Shown here: positions 1 to 11,492 of the stretch, in pieces
Numbering within the stretch: position 1 is the stretch's first letter
Layout of the letters: each line of letters opens with the position of its first letter
Assembly (NCBI RefSeq): GCF_000524195.1
Contig: NW_020170500.1
Location: 170,020 to 234,019 of the forward strand
Direction of reading: 5' to 3'
Source: Echinococcus granulosus
Taxonomy: Eukaryota > Platyhelminthes > Cestoda > Cyclophyllidea > Taeniidae
DNA: 64,000 nucleotides
Notes under the pieces: model-generated
Seen by the model: the letters and a program-made list of their open reading frames with translations, nothing else
Told to the model about the DNA's origin: nothing
Database searches by the model: none
Translations under genes and position numbers: made by a program

Positions 1-20
1 GACGATGAATCACTCAATGA

Positions 21-603
21 TAGGCGCTTTATGTTGAGGAGGGCAGCCGCGATCATCTCTCACTACTGAATGACATAATGGAAGATGTACGTGTCAAGGG
101 CAAGGGTAACTTTCGGTAGTTCTCAGCATGGGCGATGGTTAAACAAGCTGTTTACATTCAAGTCAAATGTGAAGGAGATTGAGCCGTTGTGGAAAGCAAG
201 TGCCGAAGAAATTCACCGTCGCCCACGCGCATTGGTCGACTGATTGGCTTGTCATGAGAAATGTCTTTTGTATTGTCGCATCTCAACACATCATTGGTGG
301 CCATCTTAAAATAATCCACTCACCACCCACTCCATCACCTCCTCCAAACATGACTATGCTTGCGCTTGCGTGTGTGTGTTTGTGTGTGCGTCGGCGTTGC
401 GTGTGAATGTGTGCGTATTGGACTGTAAGGAGGAATGAAACACCCAAAGCTGTTGACTTGCCGATGACAAAACAATTACGTCTGAGATTTGGTCCACCCG
501 TCACAACTGCACGATGTGCAGGAAAGGCTCCTCAAGAAATAGGCAGAATAGCCGGATCTAGTTGGAATGGTGTTTTTACAAGACAACTCAACAAATGACC
601 TCA
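21..603 (+). repeat. Dispersed repeat, copy 1 of 2
   Basis: About 580 bp that aligns in the same orientation with 5430-6073. Shared stretches include AGGCGCTT followed by GTTGAGGAGG, GTCATGAGAA, CATCTTAAAA, ATCCACTCA, CTCCAAACATGA, GTGTGAATGTGT, ACAATTACGTC and ACAAGACA-CTCA. The copies are clearly diverged, with indels, so this is an old repeat family. It lies 3' of the last visible metalloproteinase exon. The rest of 1-1169 shows no coding signal. Confidence 0.75.
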
Positions 604-1169
604 CAATAGCACAAACAAGCCAACAACCTCGAGTGTTCTATTCCTTCTGCAGTCCACCGCCGAAGCATTCATAAATCCGATCTCTGAAAAGTTTTGTGCT
701 TCAGGTAGGCTTCGAGGCAGGGTAGGAGGAGGGAGTGACAAACTGCCTTATTCTTGCTCTCCATATCCGCCTAGCCAACGTCTTCAAGGGCTCATTTTTA
801 TCCACCATCATTCCATTACACTTCCACATATCCGGTTTTCTCAAATCATCATATTCAGTGACTATTCCTGCGTCCAAGTCTAGGTGTTAACACCCTCAAA
901 CCACTACTGACTCCTCTTAGACTAATAGTGCACGAGTTAGAAATGCTTTTGTACCAAAAATGACTCACCAAAAAGAAAGTAGAAGAGGAATAGTATTCTT
1001 TCCTAACAAATAATTCCTTAGTGCAGTGAGCTGGAGCCTTAATCCGAAAATAAATTATATATCTTTGGGCCAAATGACAAGCCAGAACCAGACGTCAATT
1101 CACCATTCGCTCTATTAAAACACTGCATCCTTAGCGCAGTTTGAAGTAGGAAGTAATAGGCTGTCTTAC

Positions 1170-1520
1170 CTCGAAAGATGTAGATCAAAGAGTCTGGACG
1201 TTCAACAGCCGCATCAATAAAGTCCACATCTGGAGGTAGAACGTTCCAGTAGTAGGCAATCTTAGTCGGTCCGTCACGCAACTGATAGGAGATCCAGTCG
1301 GACACGGTTTTGGACCAAGTGACACGCCATTGATACTGTAATTTAAGAAATAAGATTTTGTAAGATTTTAGGGTGGGAAAAAAGACAAGCCTAATTTCCA
1401 GACTTACCTCGCCTTTGAATATGTACAGTTCCAAGCCACGAACCTCGATTATTGCGTCGACACTGGTGTTGCAGTAGTCAATCTGTTTGTTCGTATCCGG
1501 TTTCACTGTTGTTGTCTCAG
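1170..1520 (-). CDS. Metalloproteinase exons 7-8: hemopexin repeats 1 and 2
   Basis: Exons 1408-1520 and 1170-1335. Exon 7 has DYCNTSVDAIIEVRGLELYIFKGE: the opening cysteine, which normally pairs with a cysteine in repeat 4, and the D-A-I strand of blade 1. Exon 8 has RVTWSKTV, then NVLPPDVDFIDAAVERPD and LIYIFRG, which is blade 2. The exon ends CGAG|GTAAGA with one base left over, so coding continues to the left of what can be modelled. No hemopexin blade 3 or 4 was found between 1 and 1169. Confidence 0.85.
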
Positions 1521-4500
1521 CTGTGTTCAAAAGGTAGTAAGAAGGTTATAAGACTTTAAATTATTTTATCTTCGAAATCAGTCCTTAGCATCATTATCAC
1601 CATCATTCTGTCAACGATTTTCTCAAAAGTCACCTTATGAAGTAGCTTTGGGACCATTTACTACCGAAGTCAACATGAGTTTTCTTCTTCCAAAAGCAGT
1701 AAAAAGATGGTGCTTTGATCCACTACTTCAAGAACACCACACATTTGCCAGCCTATCCATTTATAAGGCATTATTTAATTAAGACCATGTGTCACATATT
1801 TGTGACGCCAGTTTTGAGCATGTTAGTTCTAATCTGATCAAAAAGTTGAAAATACACATGAATGTTGGAAAACGGCTGGATAGTTTAGTAATGGAATAAT
1901 GGATTATTGAGCTATTACGTTAGGTCTTACGTCCAAGGAAAAAAGTCTGCAGTTAGCCACCGGTGGTAAATGACAAGCCTTGGTTTGTCTTTCAACAGGG
2001 TTTAATTTCTTCTCAACAATACAGATGTGGATGGTAAAAAATCCCTAAAGTATATGATTCCCTAGATCCCTCCTGATTCGATCTACAAATTCCTGGAGCA
2101 TTGTTGATGGGCTCATCAACAAGTATCCATGCCATACCAAGAATTCGGTAATGCCAGCTGTCAAGACTAGTGGGGTCAACATGGACAAACAACGCATAAA
2201 CAACGCGGATATTATGGGTAATTATAAGGTGGCAAAATAAAATCTGAGTGGTTTTCGAGAGAAAAAGTCAATAAGTGAGGGATGCTTTGATGAAATTGTT
2301 GCCATTACAGCCCGTCATCCTTCCCGATGAGGTATAACCACCCTGCAGTTTTCACTTGCGCACAACATTCTGTTTCTGGAAGCTATAAAAAACACCAGTC
2401 CCAATCCTCATCCTAGCTCTAGCCATGGGCTTGGGTCTCACTTCTACTTCTCAGCAGTCTACAGTCAAAAGTCTGCCAATGCCAAGAAAAGGTGCTAATC
2501 ATTACTTGCGGGGGGTTGTTAAGGATGTGGAAGATGCAGAAGATGAGACGGGATCTCCCTCTCCCCGTAATCCTAAGGTATGGTATAAAATGTCTTCAAA
2601 GGTGGGTCTTACGACAGTGCGAATTGTAGGATCAACCCTTGATTTCTCAAAAAGGCTTTCTTCACCACCGCGGAGTTATTGAGTAACTCTTTGATCTTCA
2701 GCACGTAAATAATTCATCGTAAACAGGTTTGTTTAGAGCGAATAATTTGGAATAAATAATGATGTTGTATCCGTTCGCTTAGCAGAGGTTGAAATGCAGC
2801 ACCACAAGTTAATCAGTCGGTTAGTCAACCAGCCAGACAGGAAATAACCCTGTTCTCTTTCACCCCTTAATGCATACAATATGGATGACACCCATTTGCC
2901 TATCTTAGTAGCTTCCGCTATCACTTCCCCTTCCCAGATAATGTCTGTGCAATCCAGTTGTTTCATTGCCGTCCACATTAAAATCCACTGACATCGGCTC
3001 CCCGACACGTTAATCTTCCACTATCCTATTCAAAGGATTCTTCTTGTAATACACCCATCTTTGAGTTATTCATTACCAGAAAAGCCTCTGCTAAACCATT
3101 TATCTTTAGGTGGAGGGTTCTACTGTAGTACCTCCTCTTAATGCTATAAAAATAATTTGACAAGAAGACGGCTTCTGCAACTGTGAAGCCGAGCTTCTCC
3201 TGATCAGCCCATTTTACTCCCAAAATAGGCGGACTAACTCCCAACTTACGAATCGACGGAATATCTGGAAGATCTGGAATTTCAGGAAGAACTTTGCCTG
3301 GCCGTGGTGCACCTAAAAATGAGTTTTTAATTAATGCAAATTCCAATAAGCTTCTGAGTTTGAATTTTCATGGCAGTAGACTCACCGTATATCTTTTGCA
3401 TGCCATTAATGTCGTCCTGATCAAGTTCCACTCGTTTCCACTTGCTCAGATAGTAGGGGAACATAACCGAGGTGTGGACAGAGGAGTGACCCAATCCCAT
3501 GCTGTGACCCAGCTCGTGAGTTGCCACGGAGAGCAGGTTTCTGTACTCTGTGTGGTCAAGGAACTAAGGTGATATGCTTGATGGTCCACAAAATAACTAA
3601 TATCTCGAAGCAGGCGCCAAGGAAATGGTAAATGCTGCCTATTAATCCAGCCATTTCAGATCTGTCCAGTTAAACTTTGGATTGTCCATTTATTTACTCC
3701 TTCATTATCGATTCCTTCACCTCAGATCCATCCCATCCGTATCTGTTCCCCCATTTATCTATCACCTCTTCTTTTTATCCTTCGACCCATTCGTCCTTCG
3801 GCCCGCCTACTCACCTATATCTGATCCATCAATTGAACTTTTCACTATCGCTTTATCCACACTTTGGCTTAGCTCATGGGTTGTCAAGTGATAGTCAGCC
3901 CCAGTAATTTGCCTTCTTCAGAGGAGCATTGGAATAAATGAAGTACAGAGTAAGCGTTTTGAGACATTTCAGTGCCTGCTTGACCATCCTCGATTCGTCT
4001 ATCCATCACGGATCCACCCATTCGTGCTACGCATGTGCATTCATCCACCTAGTTATGATGTTCTAAACCTATTTGGTAGTCCTTCTGTCAAACTGCATAC
4101 CCTATGTCCCATCCATTCACCGACCCTTTGCATTTTGGATGCTTCGACTCACCCTGATGTGGTCCATCCCACCATTCTTCCTCGTCATCAAAATGTGCAT
4201 CACCGGCGAGGGAATAGACTGGTTCCGGCATGGGATAGAAGGCGTGAGCAAGCACTCCACCTAAAAATAGGCACAAAAACTCCCCTTCATACTGATTTCC
4301 CTAAAATACAAGAATAACTCCGATAGTGTATCGGTACCACAGGGCTCAACACACCTCTACGTCATCAAGGTCATCGTTTTCCTTGATAAATGCGTATGTG
4401 CTATGCAAATCAACCGAGGGCTTTAACGACACCAGAGACAGATTTCCTAACAATTTAGGGTGAACAATATGTCTTCGTTTAGCTAATCAAGTATCACTTT

Positions 4501-7478
4501 ATTGAGAGGATATCCGGACCTGGAGTTGTGATTCTAAACCCAGACAACTGTGGAGTCCTGAGAGCTGTGATTGCATCAAATTCCGCGTCCTAAACAGGTT
4601 AATTGGGCTTCAAACAACAAAACGAATTCAGGAGGGTACCTCAATCTGAAGTGAATAAATACATTCTGAGGTCTCCCTGACTAAAATGCAGGCTCAATAG
4701 CTTCCGTTTTGAGTAGCCTCATGTAGATGACCTCAAGGAGCACGTGTGGACGCTTGTTTGAGATGGAAAAAACAACTTACCAGGTCCGTCGAATGCAATG
4801 GAATCGCCGTGTCGGCGGGAGCCGAATTTAATGACAATATCCGCGTCCTTGTAGTAGTTCTTCTCTTCAACAAAATCGAGATCAGCCACGCTGGACCACT
4901 TATTGAATGCGTGCTGAAAGACAGCATGTGTCTGCGAGCGATTCAGGTGATGGGTGGGATAACTGTGGATTCTGGAAGGAAATTCAAAGCCTACTTTTTA
5001 AAGTAAATGCCAGTTCACCACCTCAAACATTTCACCGACTTGAAATTGACTAAATCAACAAGTCAACAAAGAACTGGGTTGTTGATCATAAACAGCGTCT
5101 GGAGTTGTCGGTTTCGATTTTCGGTGCAGTTCACTGAAATGAGGCCGTGGTAGAGACTTATCACTGACAAAATGCGCCCTTCTACCTAGGCGCCACCCAT
5201 TATTGTTCTCTCAACTGTCTATCACTGATTTCTAAACCAGTTTGATTGAATCCAAAGGACGCGATTCAAGTTCGTCCTTTTTCACGAGCCGAGCACACCT
5301 CGCTTCCACGGTTGTAGAAGCCAGCTTCTCGTCGAATTCGTTGTATGGGATTAGGAGGAGGTGCAGAATGGGATGGCTGAGAGTAATATCCCAAGTTAGA
5401 TGGTCTGGCAGGTAATAAATAGCTTAAAGACAGGCGCTTCACGTTGAGGAGGTCTGCCAACTCCTCCCAGTGGGATAGTCACCTCTTGCTACTGAGTGGC
5501 ATAATGAGGACCGTCCGAGCTAATGACAAGGGCAGCTTTTGGCAGCTCTTGACGTGAATGATGACCGAACAATTTTCCTACGCCCAAATCAAACGGACAG
5601 AGCCAGGTGAAGTGTAGCTATAGAAGTCATGAGCCGAAGCAATTCGGTGGCATTGGAAGGCTATCAGCCTGTAGCTGTTCATTCTTCCACCTAAGCCACA
5701 AATCGTGCCGTGCATTTTCCATTGTTTACTCACTGATTCACCGGCTGACCGTCTGACTCACCAGCTGACGGTCATGAGAACTGCCTTTTGTGTTGCCGCA
5801 TCATTGATGGTCATCTTAAAACGATCCACTCATCACTCACCGACTCCACACATCTCACTTCTAAGGCAGGCATCGCCCCCTCCAAACATGATCATACCTG
5901 CCTTTGTGTGTGTGCGTAGGCGTTACGTGTGAATGTGTTCGGCATTAGCTGGAATGTGGGAACACTCCGAGTTGTTAGTTTGCTGAGGACCAAACAATTA
6001 CGTCGAAGATTTTAGTTGAAAAAAGAGGAATTTGGAATTGTATTTTCACAAGACAGCTCATTGAGTGACCTCATCCTCCATATCATTGTATAACCTACCC
6101 GTGTGGGGATCACATACCACACTCTCGAATGGGGAGAGTAGGAGTGACTGCCCCATCTTCCACATCTCCTACCTGATGCTATTCCTGCAAGAGATGACTA
6201 TCCCCTCTTCCTGGCATTGGCATTAGACAGCCGTATAGTCACATGCATAATGGGATAGACAGTTGGGGTAGAGCAAGTTATTTTATTTCTTTGCTTCTCG
6301 AAATAAAACGTTATGTGCACAAAGTATTTTCAACTACCTTGTGTCGTGTTGGAAAAATAGCAGACGGTAACGGTGGAGAGAATCTTCTATGAAGCTTTTC
6401 TCACCTTTTTAAAAACCAATGGCTATGGTATTGAATTACTGCCCCATGATGATGGATGAAACAAAAAAGCCGGCCTTTGTGTAGACATACAAATCGGTAC
6501 AAAGTTTCCAGAGCAATTAAAAGTGAGCCAAAAAAGCGCAAGCCTATTAATTTTATCATCAAAGCAGTCAACTTACTGCCATGTCAGCTTTTTTTTGGTC
6601 CATCGCATTTTTGGGTCACCAATGAGGTACCGTTTCACCCGACTTGGCCTCCCTTCCGATTGGATTAAACTTTCATCGGGATCGATGTCGGGATTTCCGC
6701 ATCGGGGAGCAGCTAGTAGTTCCATGGTTGATGAATCCAATCTACCCGTGACGGGGAGGGAATATCGCCTCTGGAAGACTTTTAAGGCATTGCGGTAAAG
6801 GGCGTTAGGATTGGTCATTCCGAAAACATCACTCCGATATCTTGGAAATATTCGTCTCGCTACACTAATAGGATCCGCAACTCTTTTTCGGTTGGGGGGA
6901 TTCAAATATCCATATCGATGCAAAAGGCGCTGCAAATTAACAAAAGTTGCAAATACTGCCGTCAAGATCCCCTCAGCATCGACAATCAAGCTACAGAAGA
7001 AGGCTCGAGTAGTTTTGCTGAATGTCAGCTTGATTACCACGTGAATTGGGTGCAATAACCAATGAAGGAAAATATGTCATATTTACACCTCGTAAATGTC
7101 AATGCGTCATTTAGTGGACTACCGCGTCTTTTATAAAAAGAAATAAATAAATAGTGATGCATTGCTACATAAACGAAAGCATCGGCATTTATTCCAAAAT
7201 TATTCTCTAATTAAATTAAAAATAACGTACACTTTAACAACTATGGTTTAATCTGTTAAATCTCGAATAAAAGCCAAAAAAAATTAAGTAACCAATATCT
7301 ACCACTAAAGAGTAGGAGTAATCAAACAATCAGAACCTACAATGGCCTTCTGAGTGCTGATACGGGATTTTGGGGATCTCAAGGGAAGAGAGGTGGCCGA
7401 GATAGCTAGCAGAAAGACTATAGCGACGACAAGGAGGAGGAGGAGGAGGAGGAGAAGAGGCGAATCTCGCGTTCGCAT
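1170..7478 (-). CDS. Matrix metalloproteinase, furin-activated type (3' part beyond left edge)
   Basis: Secreted or membrane-tethered zinc endopeptidase (family M10A) that cleaves extracellular matrix proteins. Exons in coding order: 7341-7478, 6577-6929, 4781-4971, 4153-4260, 3386-3547, 3250-3312, 1408-1520, 1170-1335. All junctions are GT-AG and keep phase, giving 431 complete codons plus one base of the next. Signal peptide at residues 1-30, prodomain with cysteine switch PRCGNPD (Cys123), furin site RVKR (143-146), catalytic domain with HELGHSMGLGH (274-284) and Met-turn Met292, short proline hinge (318-338), then hemopexin repeats 1 and 2 starting with Cys355. Hemopexin repeats 3-4 and the stop are not in the window, so whether a membrane anchor follows is unknown. 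The start is the ATG opening the signal peptide. The RVKR site implies intracellular activation, as in MT-MMPs, MMP-11 and insect MMPs. Confidence 0.93.
1521..3249 (-). other. Metalloproteinase intron 6
   Basis: 1.7 kb intron between the hinge exon and hemopexin exon 1. It holds one 18-bp palindrome (1790-1807). An 85-residue plus-strand ORF at 2425-2682 and a 91-residue minus-strand ORF near 2733-3008 have no recognisable similarity and no convincing splice sites. Nothing else seen. Confidence 0.6.
1790..1807. repeat. 18-bp palindromic element, copy 1
   Basis: TGTCACATATTTGTGACG, in metalloproteinase intron 6. Same sequence as copy 10. Confidence 0.8.
3386..4971 (-). CDS. Metalloproteinase exons 3-5: zinc catalytic domain
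   Basis: Exons 4781-4971, 4153-4260 and 3386-3547. Exon 3 gives AFNKWSSVADLDF and RRHGDSIAFDGPG (His218, structural zinc and calcium loop). Exon 4 gives GVLAHAFYP (His233) and GDAHFDDEE (His250). Exon 5 gives YRNLLSVATHELGHSMGLGHS with the three catalytic histidines (274, 278, 284), Glu275 as general base, and the Met-turn SVMFPYY. All zinc ligands are present, so the enzyme should be active. The domain ends with DINGMQKIYG, the normal end of an MMP catalytic domain. Confidence 0.93.
3548..4780 (-). other. Metalloproteinase introns 3 and 4 flanking exon 4153-4260
   Basis: The 3548-4152 intron is rich in CCATCC/TTCATT-type pyrimidine runs on the plus strand. The 4261-4780 intron holds a short hemopexin-like peptide on the minus strand near 4590 that does not fit the gene model. 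No other feature. Confidence 0.5.
5430..6073 (+). repeat. Dispersed repeat, copy 2 of 2
   Basis: Second copy of the element at 21-603, inside the metalloproteinase intron 4972-6576. It contains the same GTGTGTGTGCGTAGGCGTTACGTGTGAATGTG type tract and the same end (ACAAGACAGCTCATTGAGTGACCTCAT). There is no long ORF, terminal repeat or poly(A), so its class cannot be told. Confidence 0.75.
6577..6929 (-). CDS. Metalloproteinase exon 2: prodomain, cysteine switch, furin site
   Basis: Encodes residues 47-164. The prodomain has the RYGYL helix and VFQRRYSLPVTGRLDSSTM. The zinc-blocking cysteine switch PRCGNPD follows, then the acidic stretch DIDPDE and the furin-type site SRVKR. The mature enzyme should start at YLIGDPKMRW. 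The donor is TGGCA|GTAAGT, phase 2. Confidence 0.92.
7341..7478 (-). CDS. Metalloproteinase exon 1: signal peptide
   Basis: Forty-six codons from ATG at 7478. After MRTRDSP there is a run of nine leucines, from a (CTC)n tract, then VVAIVFLLAISA, a textbook hydrophobic core. The exon ends at AAG GCC ATT followed by GTAGGT, phase 0. It joins the acceptor TTTGCAG at 6930 so that ...STQKAI reads into RLLHRYGYL, the usual first helix of an MMP prodomain. The leucine run is encoded by a triplet repeat and may vary in length between individuals. Confidence 0.8.
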
Positions 7479-7489
7479 ATTGTGCTATT

Positions 7490-7790
7490 GAGGGGTACTA
7501 TGCCTGGAGCACGTGGATCACTGGCCTTTTATCTCCTGCCGTGGCGTTACCTTCCCTCAAGGTCACATGCGCACTCGATGCCAACCCGGCCCTGCGTCAG
7601 TCAGGCAGTCAGCCAGGAAGGAAGGCAGGGTGGATCACAAATTGGTCCGCCACCGCGCTTCCCGGACGAACAAAATGAACGTGCGCGCATGCCACCAGGA
7701 TGACGCACTCGTATGACGCGCACCCAGAGCATCGACCAATCAAATGGCCTCTTGTATCCTCGTGGTTTGTAATTGGCCCATGGAATTCTC
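7490..7790 (-). promoter_or_regulatory. Probable metalloproteinase promoter
   Basis: Upstream of the signal-peptide ATG (7478), the minus strand has a TATA-like GATAAAAG at 7527-7534. ATTGG/CCAAT motifs occur around 7640, 7737 and 7771. The stretch is richer in CpG than the AT-rich DNA on either side. The placement agrees with 7478 being the true start. No transcript evidence. Confidence 0.35.
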
Positions 7791-9429
7791 TATCGGTACA
7801 TACAATTAACAACATCAGAGCTTGAAATTACAAATGTCAAATTTAAAAGTTCATCTTACTAATAATCACAACTTCTGGGAATCACATAGAAGGATTTGAT
7901 AAGCATTAAATGTCTTTTAATACCGAAAATCGGCCAATCCGAGCCACATTGCTTCCCTGCTAGTTAGGAGCAAATAAATGAAAAAATTTGATCGGTATTG
8001 TAGAATTTTATAGCCTAATCGAAGCTTATGGTTAAAAAGGCAAATATTTTTAGGTAATGTTACGCACAAAAGCCAAATAATGACACATAAATCGGCTATC
8101 TCGCAAATTCGTGGAGTCTTGGCAGGTAAAAAAATTGGCGCTGCAATAAAAAGGTACTTCAAAAAAGAGAGATAATAAGTCAATTTGTTAGCGAACATTG
8201 GGTTGATCGGAGGAGTCTTGGATGAACAGATGGATAGATTCGCATTGCCCCTAGCCTTCCCCTCTCCATCACAACCTAGTCAGTGTTTCAGAAACCGCCC
8301 ACGAGCCAGAAACCATTGTTATTGAGTTGTCATAGAGGCAAGAGACCATTTGATCTCAACGTTGCTAATGTGACTCATCGACTCCATTGTATTCGCAGCT
8401 TTGATCACCTTAAGGGAGAGGAATTGACTTACTTTTCAATGCTCAGGATTGGACGGAACTCTACAAAAAACTGCATTTAATATTTCAGTAGTGGAGTAAC
8501 CCATTCTGCAGTAGCTTTCCTAAGCTAATGTTGTTCGTTTCCTTTTCACCACTATATCCCCACTTCTATGCTATTTAACTGTTAATAAGTGTTTAATTGA
8601 GCTACTATGACCCGGAGAAGGCAGCAATACATACAACTTAACAGAAATAAATTTGACAGACGTTTCCCAGCCCCTTTGCAGTCGTGAATTACTCTCTTGC
8701 AGAACACGAAGGTTGAGATACTACTACCTTTTATTAATGCAACGAGGTGCCGGAAAGCTAAAGATATGATCAAGAGACGTAATTACCGCTAAGACAGTGA
8801 ACCATACTGTGGAATCGGAAGAGAGCGCGTGACTAAATATTCAGTCAAGTCACTGCCAAGTTGCTATTATTTTGTTGTTTTAATCTTAAAATTTTTTCCA
8901 GAAGCCATAAATATAGATGAACATTAATAATCTAAACAGGAAATATGCCTCCATCATTTATGCAGGCATCCTTTCTATTATTTAAAGTTGCCTTGGTACG
9001 CCAACTTTTACTCTAAGCATAATAGGTCATAAGTTCCTCCGTCTGAATCCACATTACTAAGGTAAGGCAACGCTAGATTACAAGCTGACATTTCGACGAA
9101 ATTTTAACTTAACCTTATGTTGCATGCATAAGCTACTGAAATGGCCAAGTGGATAATAAGTAGATGGAAATTTGCTTTCACCGGGGCTTGCGTTATTGGC
9201 AGCAGTATGATCAGCTCTGAGCAGTCAGTCATAAATCCCCAAAAAGGTTGCATTGCTTATTTATTTACATTTATTGTCTTGACTACAGCTGAATGTTCAG
9301 AGTGCTCTACCTTATTTATGACGTGGTTCAAATCAAACAGGGACTTTTGGATTTCTACATATAAGAAGTAGGTGGAAGTGAATCTTGTCACAAGTATACA
9401 TAATAAGGTATCCTAATTCAGACATTTTA
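7791..9429. other. Intergenic, AT-rich
   Basis: No coding signal, RNA gene or repeat recognised between the metalloproteinase promoter and the exon-like ORF at 9430. Confidence 0.5.
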
Positions 9430-9716
9430 TTAAGGTACTAGTAGTGATGAACGAGGTGTCTTGCTAGCGGGTAGGAAGGCGCCCACCCGGACTCTAGGAA
9501 ATTGACTGTAGGGTGATGGAATGCTCTGTTCCTCGGCCTCAGTTGTGATCGTTTTTATTATCTTTAGCACAACTGTAGCAGTTGGTTTTGTGTAAGCCCG
9601 TGGAACCTCTGTCTGAATCTCAATGCCTGGGTATCGGATGTATGGCACGTGAATGTGCGGCTCCAGAAGAAGCAAATCTTTCCACGGGAAGATGTTACTC
9701 TTGTTGAATTTTGCGT
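9430..9716 (-). CDS. Exon-like ORF, possible alternative last exon of otp or end of an unknown gene
   Basis: Minus-strand ORF opening at a good acceptor (AACTTACAG|ACGCAAAATTC). It reads 95 residues plus one split codon to a TAG at 9430. It contains FPWKDLLLLEPHIHVPYIR and PRAYTKPTATVVLKI. Composition looks protein-like rather than random. The acceptor needs one base from an upstream exon, which is exactly what otp exon 5 (ending CTTG|GTAAGT at 12238) supplies, so splicing exon 5 to this exon would stay open. No family recognised. It could also be the last exon of an unrelated small gene, or chance. Confidence 0.4.
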
Positions 9717-11492
9717 CTGTAAGTTAGGCTGCAGAGACCTTGGTAAACACCACGGCCGAGATTGTTACTGACAGTTTAACTAGTATTTACCATAAGCTAA
9801 TAAGCTCAATGACAGACATGTGACATGAAAGGAAAATGCGCTTGTCGGATGTGCATGACACTAGTGTCGAACACGTTAAAGCCTCCACTCGCTTGCCTGT
9901 TTACTTGACACGGTCAGTCCGCATGGTGACGGTAGCATTGCCTGATTGTATAGGCGAAAGTCAACTGCCAACGCATACGTCTTCGTCTACTGCTACGGGG
10001 AATAGGCGGGCTGGATGAGTCAATCACCTACGTCAAGCTGTAGCGCTGGAAGATAGTAGGCATGGCCCTAACGTGGCGCGTGTGGAAGCTAGGCGGCTAC
10101 TCCAATCGTTTGTCTCTGTCTGTACTAAGTTTACAAATTCTGGCGTTGTTTACTAGAAGGGTGGGAATGCTATCTGTATTTACACAATCGAGCTTGTCAC
10201 GGTGGATCACACATATATTTGGCGAGTCTTTTGGTGATAAAGTAAAAAACCCGACAAGGCCATGTGACCCTAAAGCACGTGTGGTTTTCGGTCCATCTCG
10301 ATGTAATGGCTTTCTAGAACCCAACTGCACAGGAAGGTGTGCGTCCGTCTGTCGTTTCTATTTTTCTATTTTAGGCTGTCTACTAAAGTCAGTTAAATCT
10401 TCTCTCTGGGACTCGAGATTGTCTCAAACTGATGAAAGACCAAAAGATTTTCGATACTCTCAATTTTCAGTTTTCCTCTTCATCCACGCAAGTTACAACT
10501 GCGCGCTGTTTTTGACTGCTTGCTGACTGACAGGTAATTGAAAATGACTTTTGCGATTTTACGTTTCGGCCTTCAAAAAGCAAAGGGTGAAATCATGGGT
10601 TATCCATAAAACAACCGCTCTAAGGCAAACAAATCTAGTTCCAGCCGCAGTTATTTCTTAATAATGTCCTGTTTCTGCCCTCTTATGTACCTCAATTCAC
10701 CTTGAAAGATGATGTAGAAGTAGTAATAGAACTTGGCTTTTATTTCCTCGATTGGATTACGCGTTAACTATCACGGAAGAGGGATATCTTGTGTGAGTGA
10801 TGAACTGTAAAGACTCACTAAAGAGGGACTGTCGAAATGGTGTTGACGTTTGGAAACTATCGGTTTTTACTCATTGGGTGGAGTTAGAGGGCTATAAGAG
10901 GACTTGATAGCCCCTTTCTCATTATGCTTTAAGGAAAAACTTTTCCTCCTAAAAGTGATTAAGAAAAACAAAGTGGTTGCCGTAGAGTATCGTCTAGCAT
11001 TTACTAACATAAATGAATGAACCAAAGGAACCGAACATACATTGCTTTTGGAAAAAGTCGCCCCTCCCCCATTTTGACTTAAAATAACAAGGAAATTGCC
11101 CTAAAAATCAAACTGGAAACGCACACAATGTGCAAATTGTGAACTGGGAATAAAAACAAGTTTTTAAACAATAAAATTAGTTATCGTAAATACCGAAATG
11201 GAGACAACGACTAGGCATGTGACAGATGCGTAAAATTGAGGAAGGGAGGAAGAAAGGAAGGAGTACATGTACATTTATACAGTAGTGATTAGGATGAATA
11301 AGCGATGGAACTGTAGTCCTCTACTTGTTCCCGAAAGTATTTATGCCCCTAAAACAGAGCAATGCACCAGTTAGGGAAGGGGAAGTAACCGTGTTAACAA
11401 GGCTTTACCACGCTCACCTCAATGAGACCAAACTGCCTACGTAATTATTATCAGTAGTAAAGTTATTAGATTATTTACAGGCAGGAGGAGGG
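9717..11492. other. Region 3' of otp
   Basis: Likely holds the otp 3' UTR. A minus-strand AATAAA at 10739-10744 is a candidate poly(A) signal about 750 bases after the stop. A 154-residue plus-strand ORF at 10062-10526 starts with ATG but is cysteine- and serine-rich with no recognisable domain, and is probably chance. Confidence 0.4.

Noticed and set aside
2425..2682. 85-residue plus-strand ORF in metalloproteinase intron 6
   Set aside because: Short, unrecognised and opposite to the host gene; expected by chance in this length.
4515..4600. Minus-strand peptide DAEFDAITALR after an acceptor-like TTTAG, resembling a hemopexin blade
   Set aside because: It lies between two catalytic-domain exons that join in phase without it, the similarity is limited to eight residues and a stop follows soon after.
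7431..7460. (GGA)n microsatellite
   Set aside because: It is the leucine run of the metalloproteinase signal peptide read on the other strand, so it is coding rather than a free repeat.
10062..10526. 154-residue plus-strand ORF starting with ATG
   Set aside because: No domain, odd Cys/Ser/Phe-rich composition, a long antisense ORF over the same stretch, and no promoter or splice support. Likely chance.
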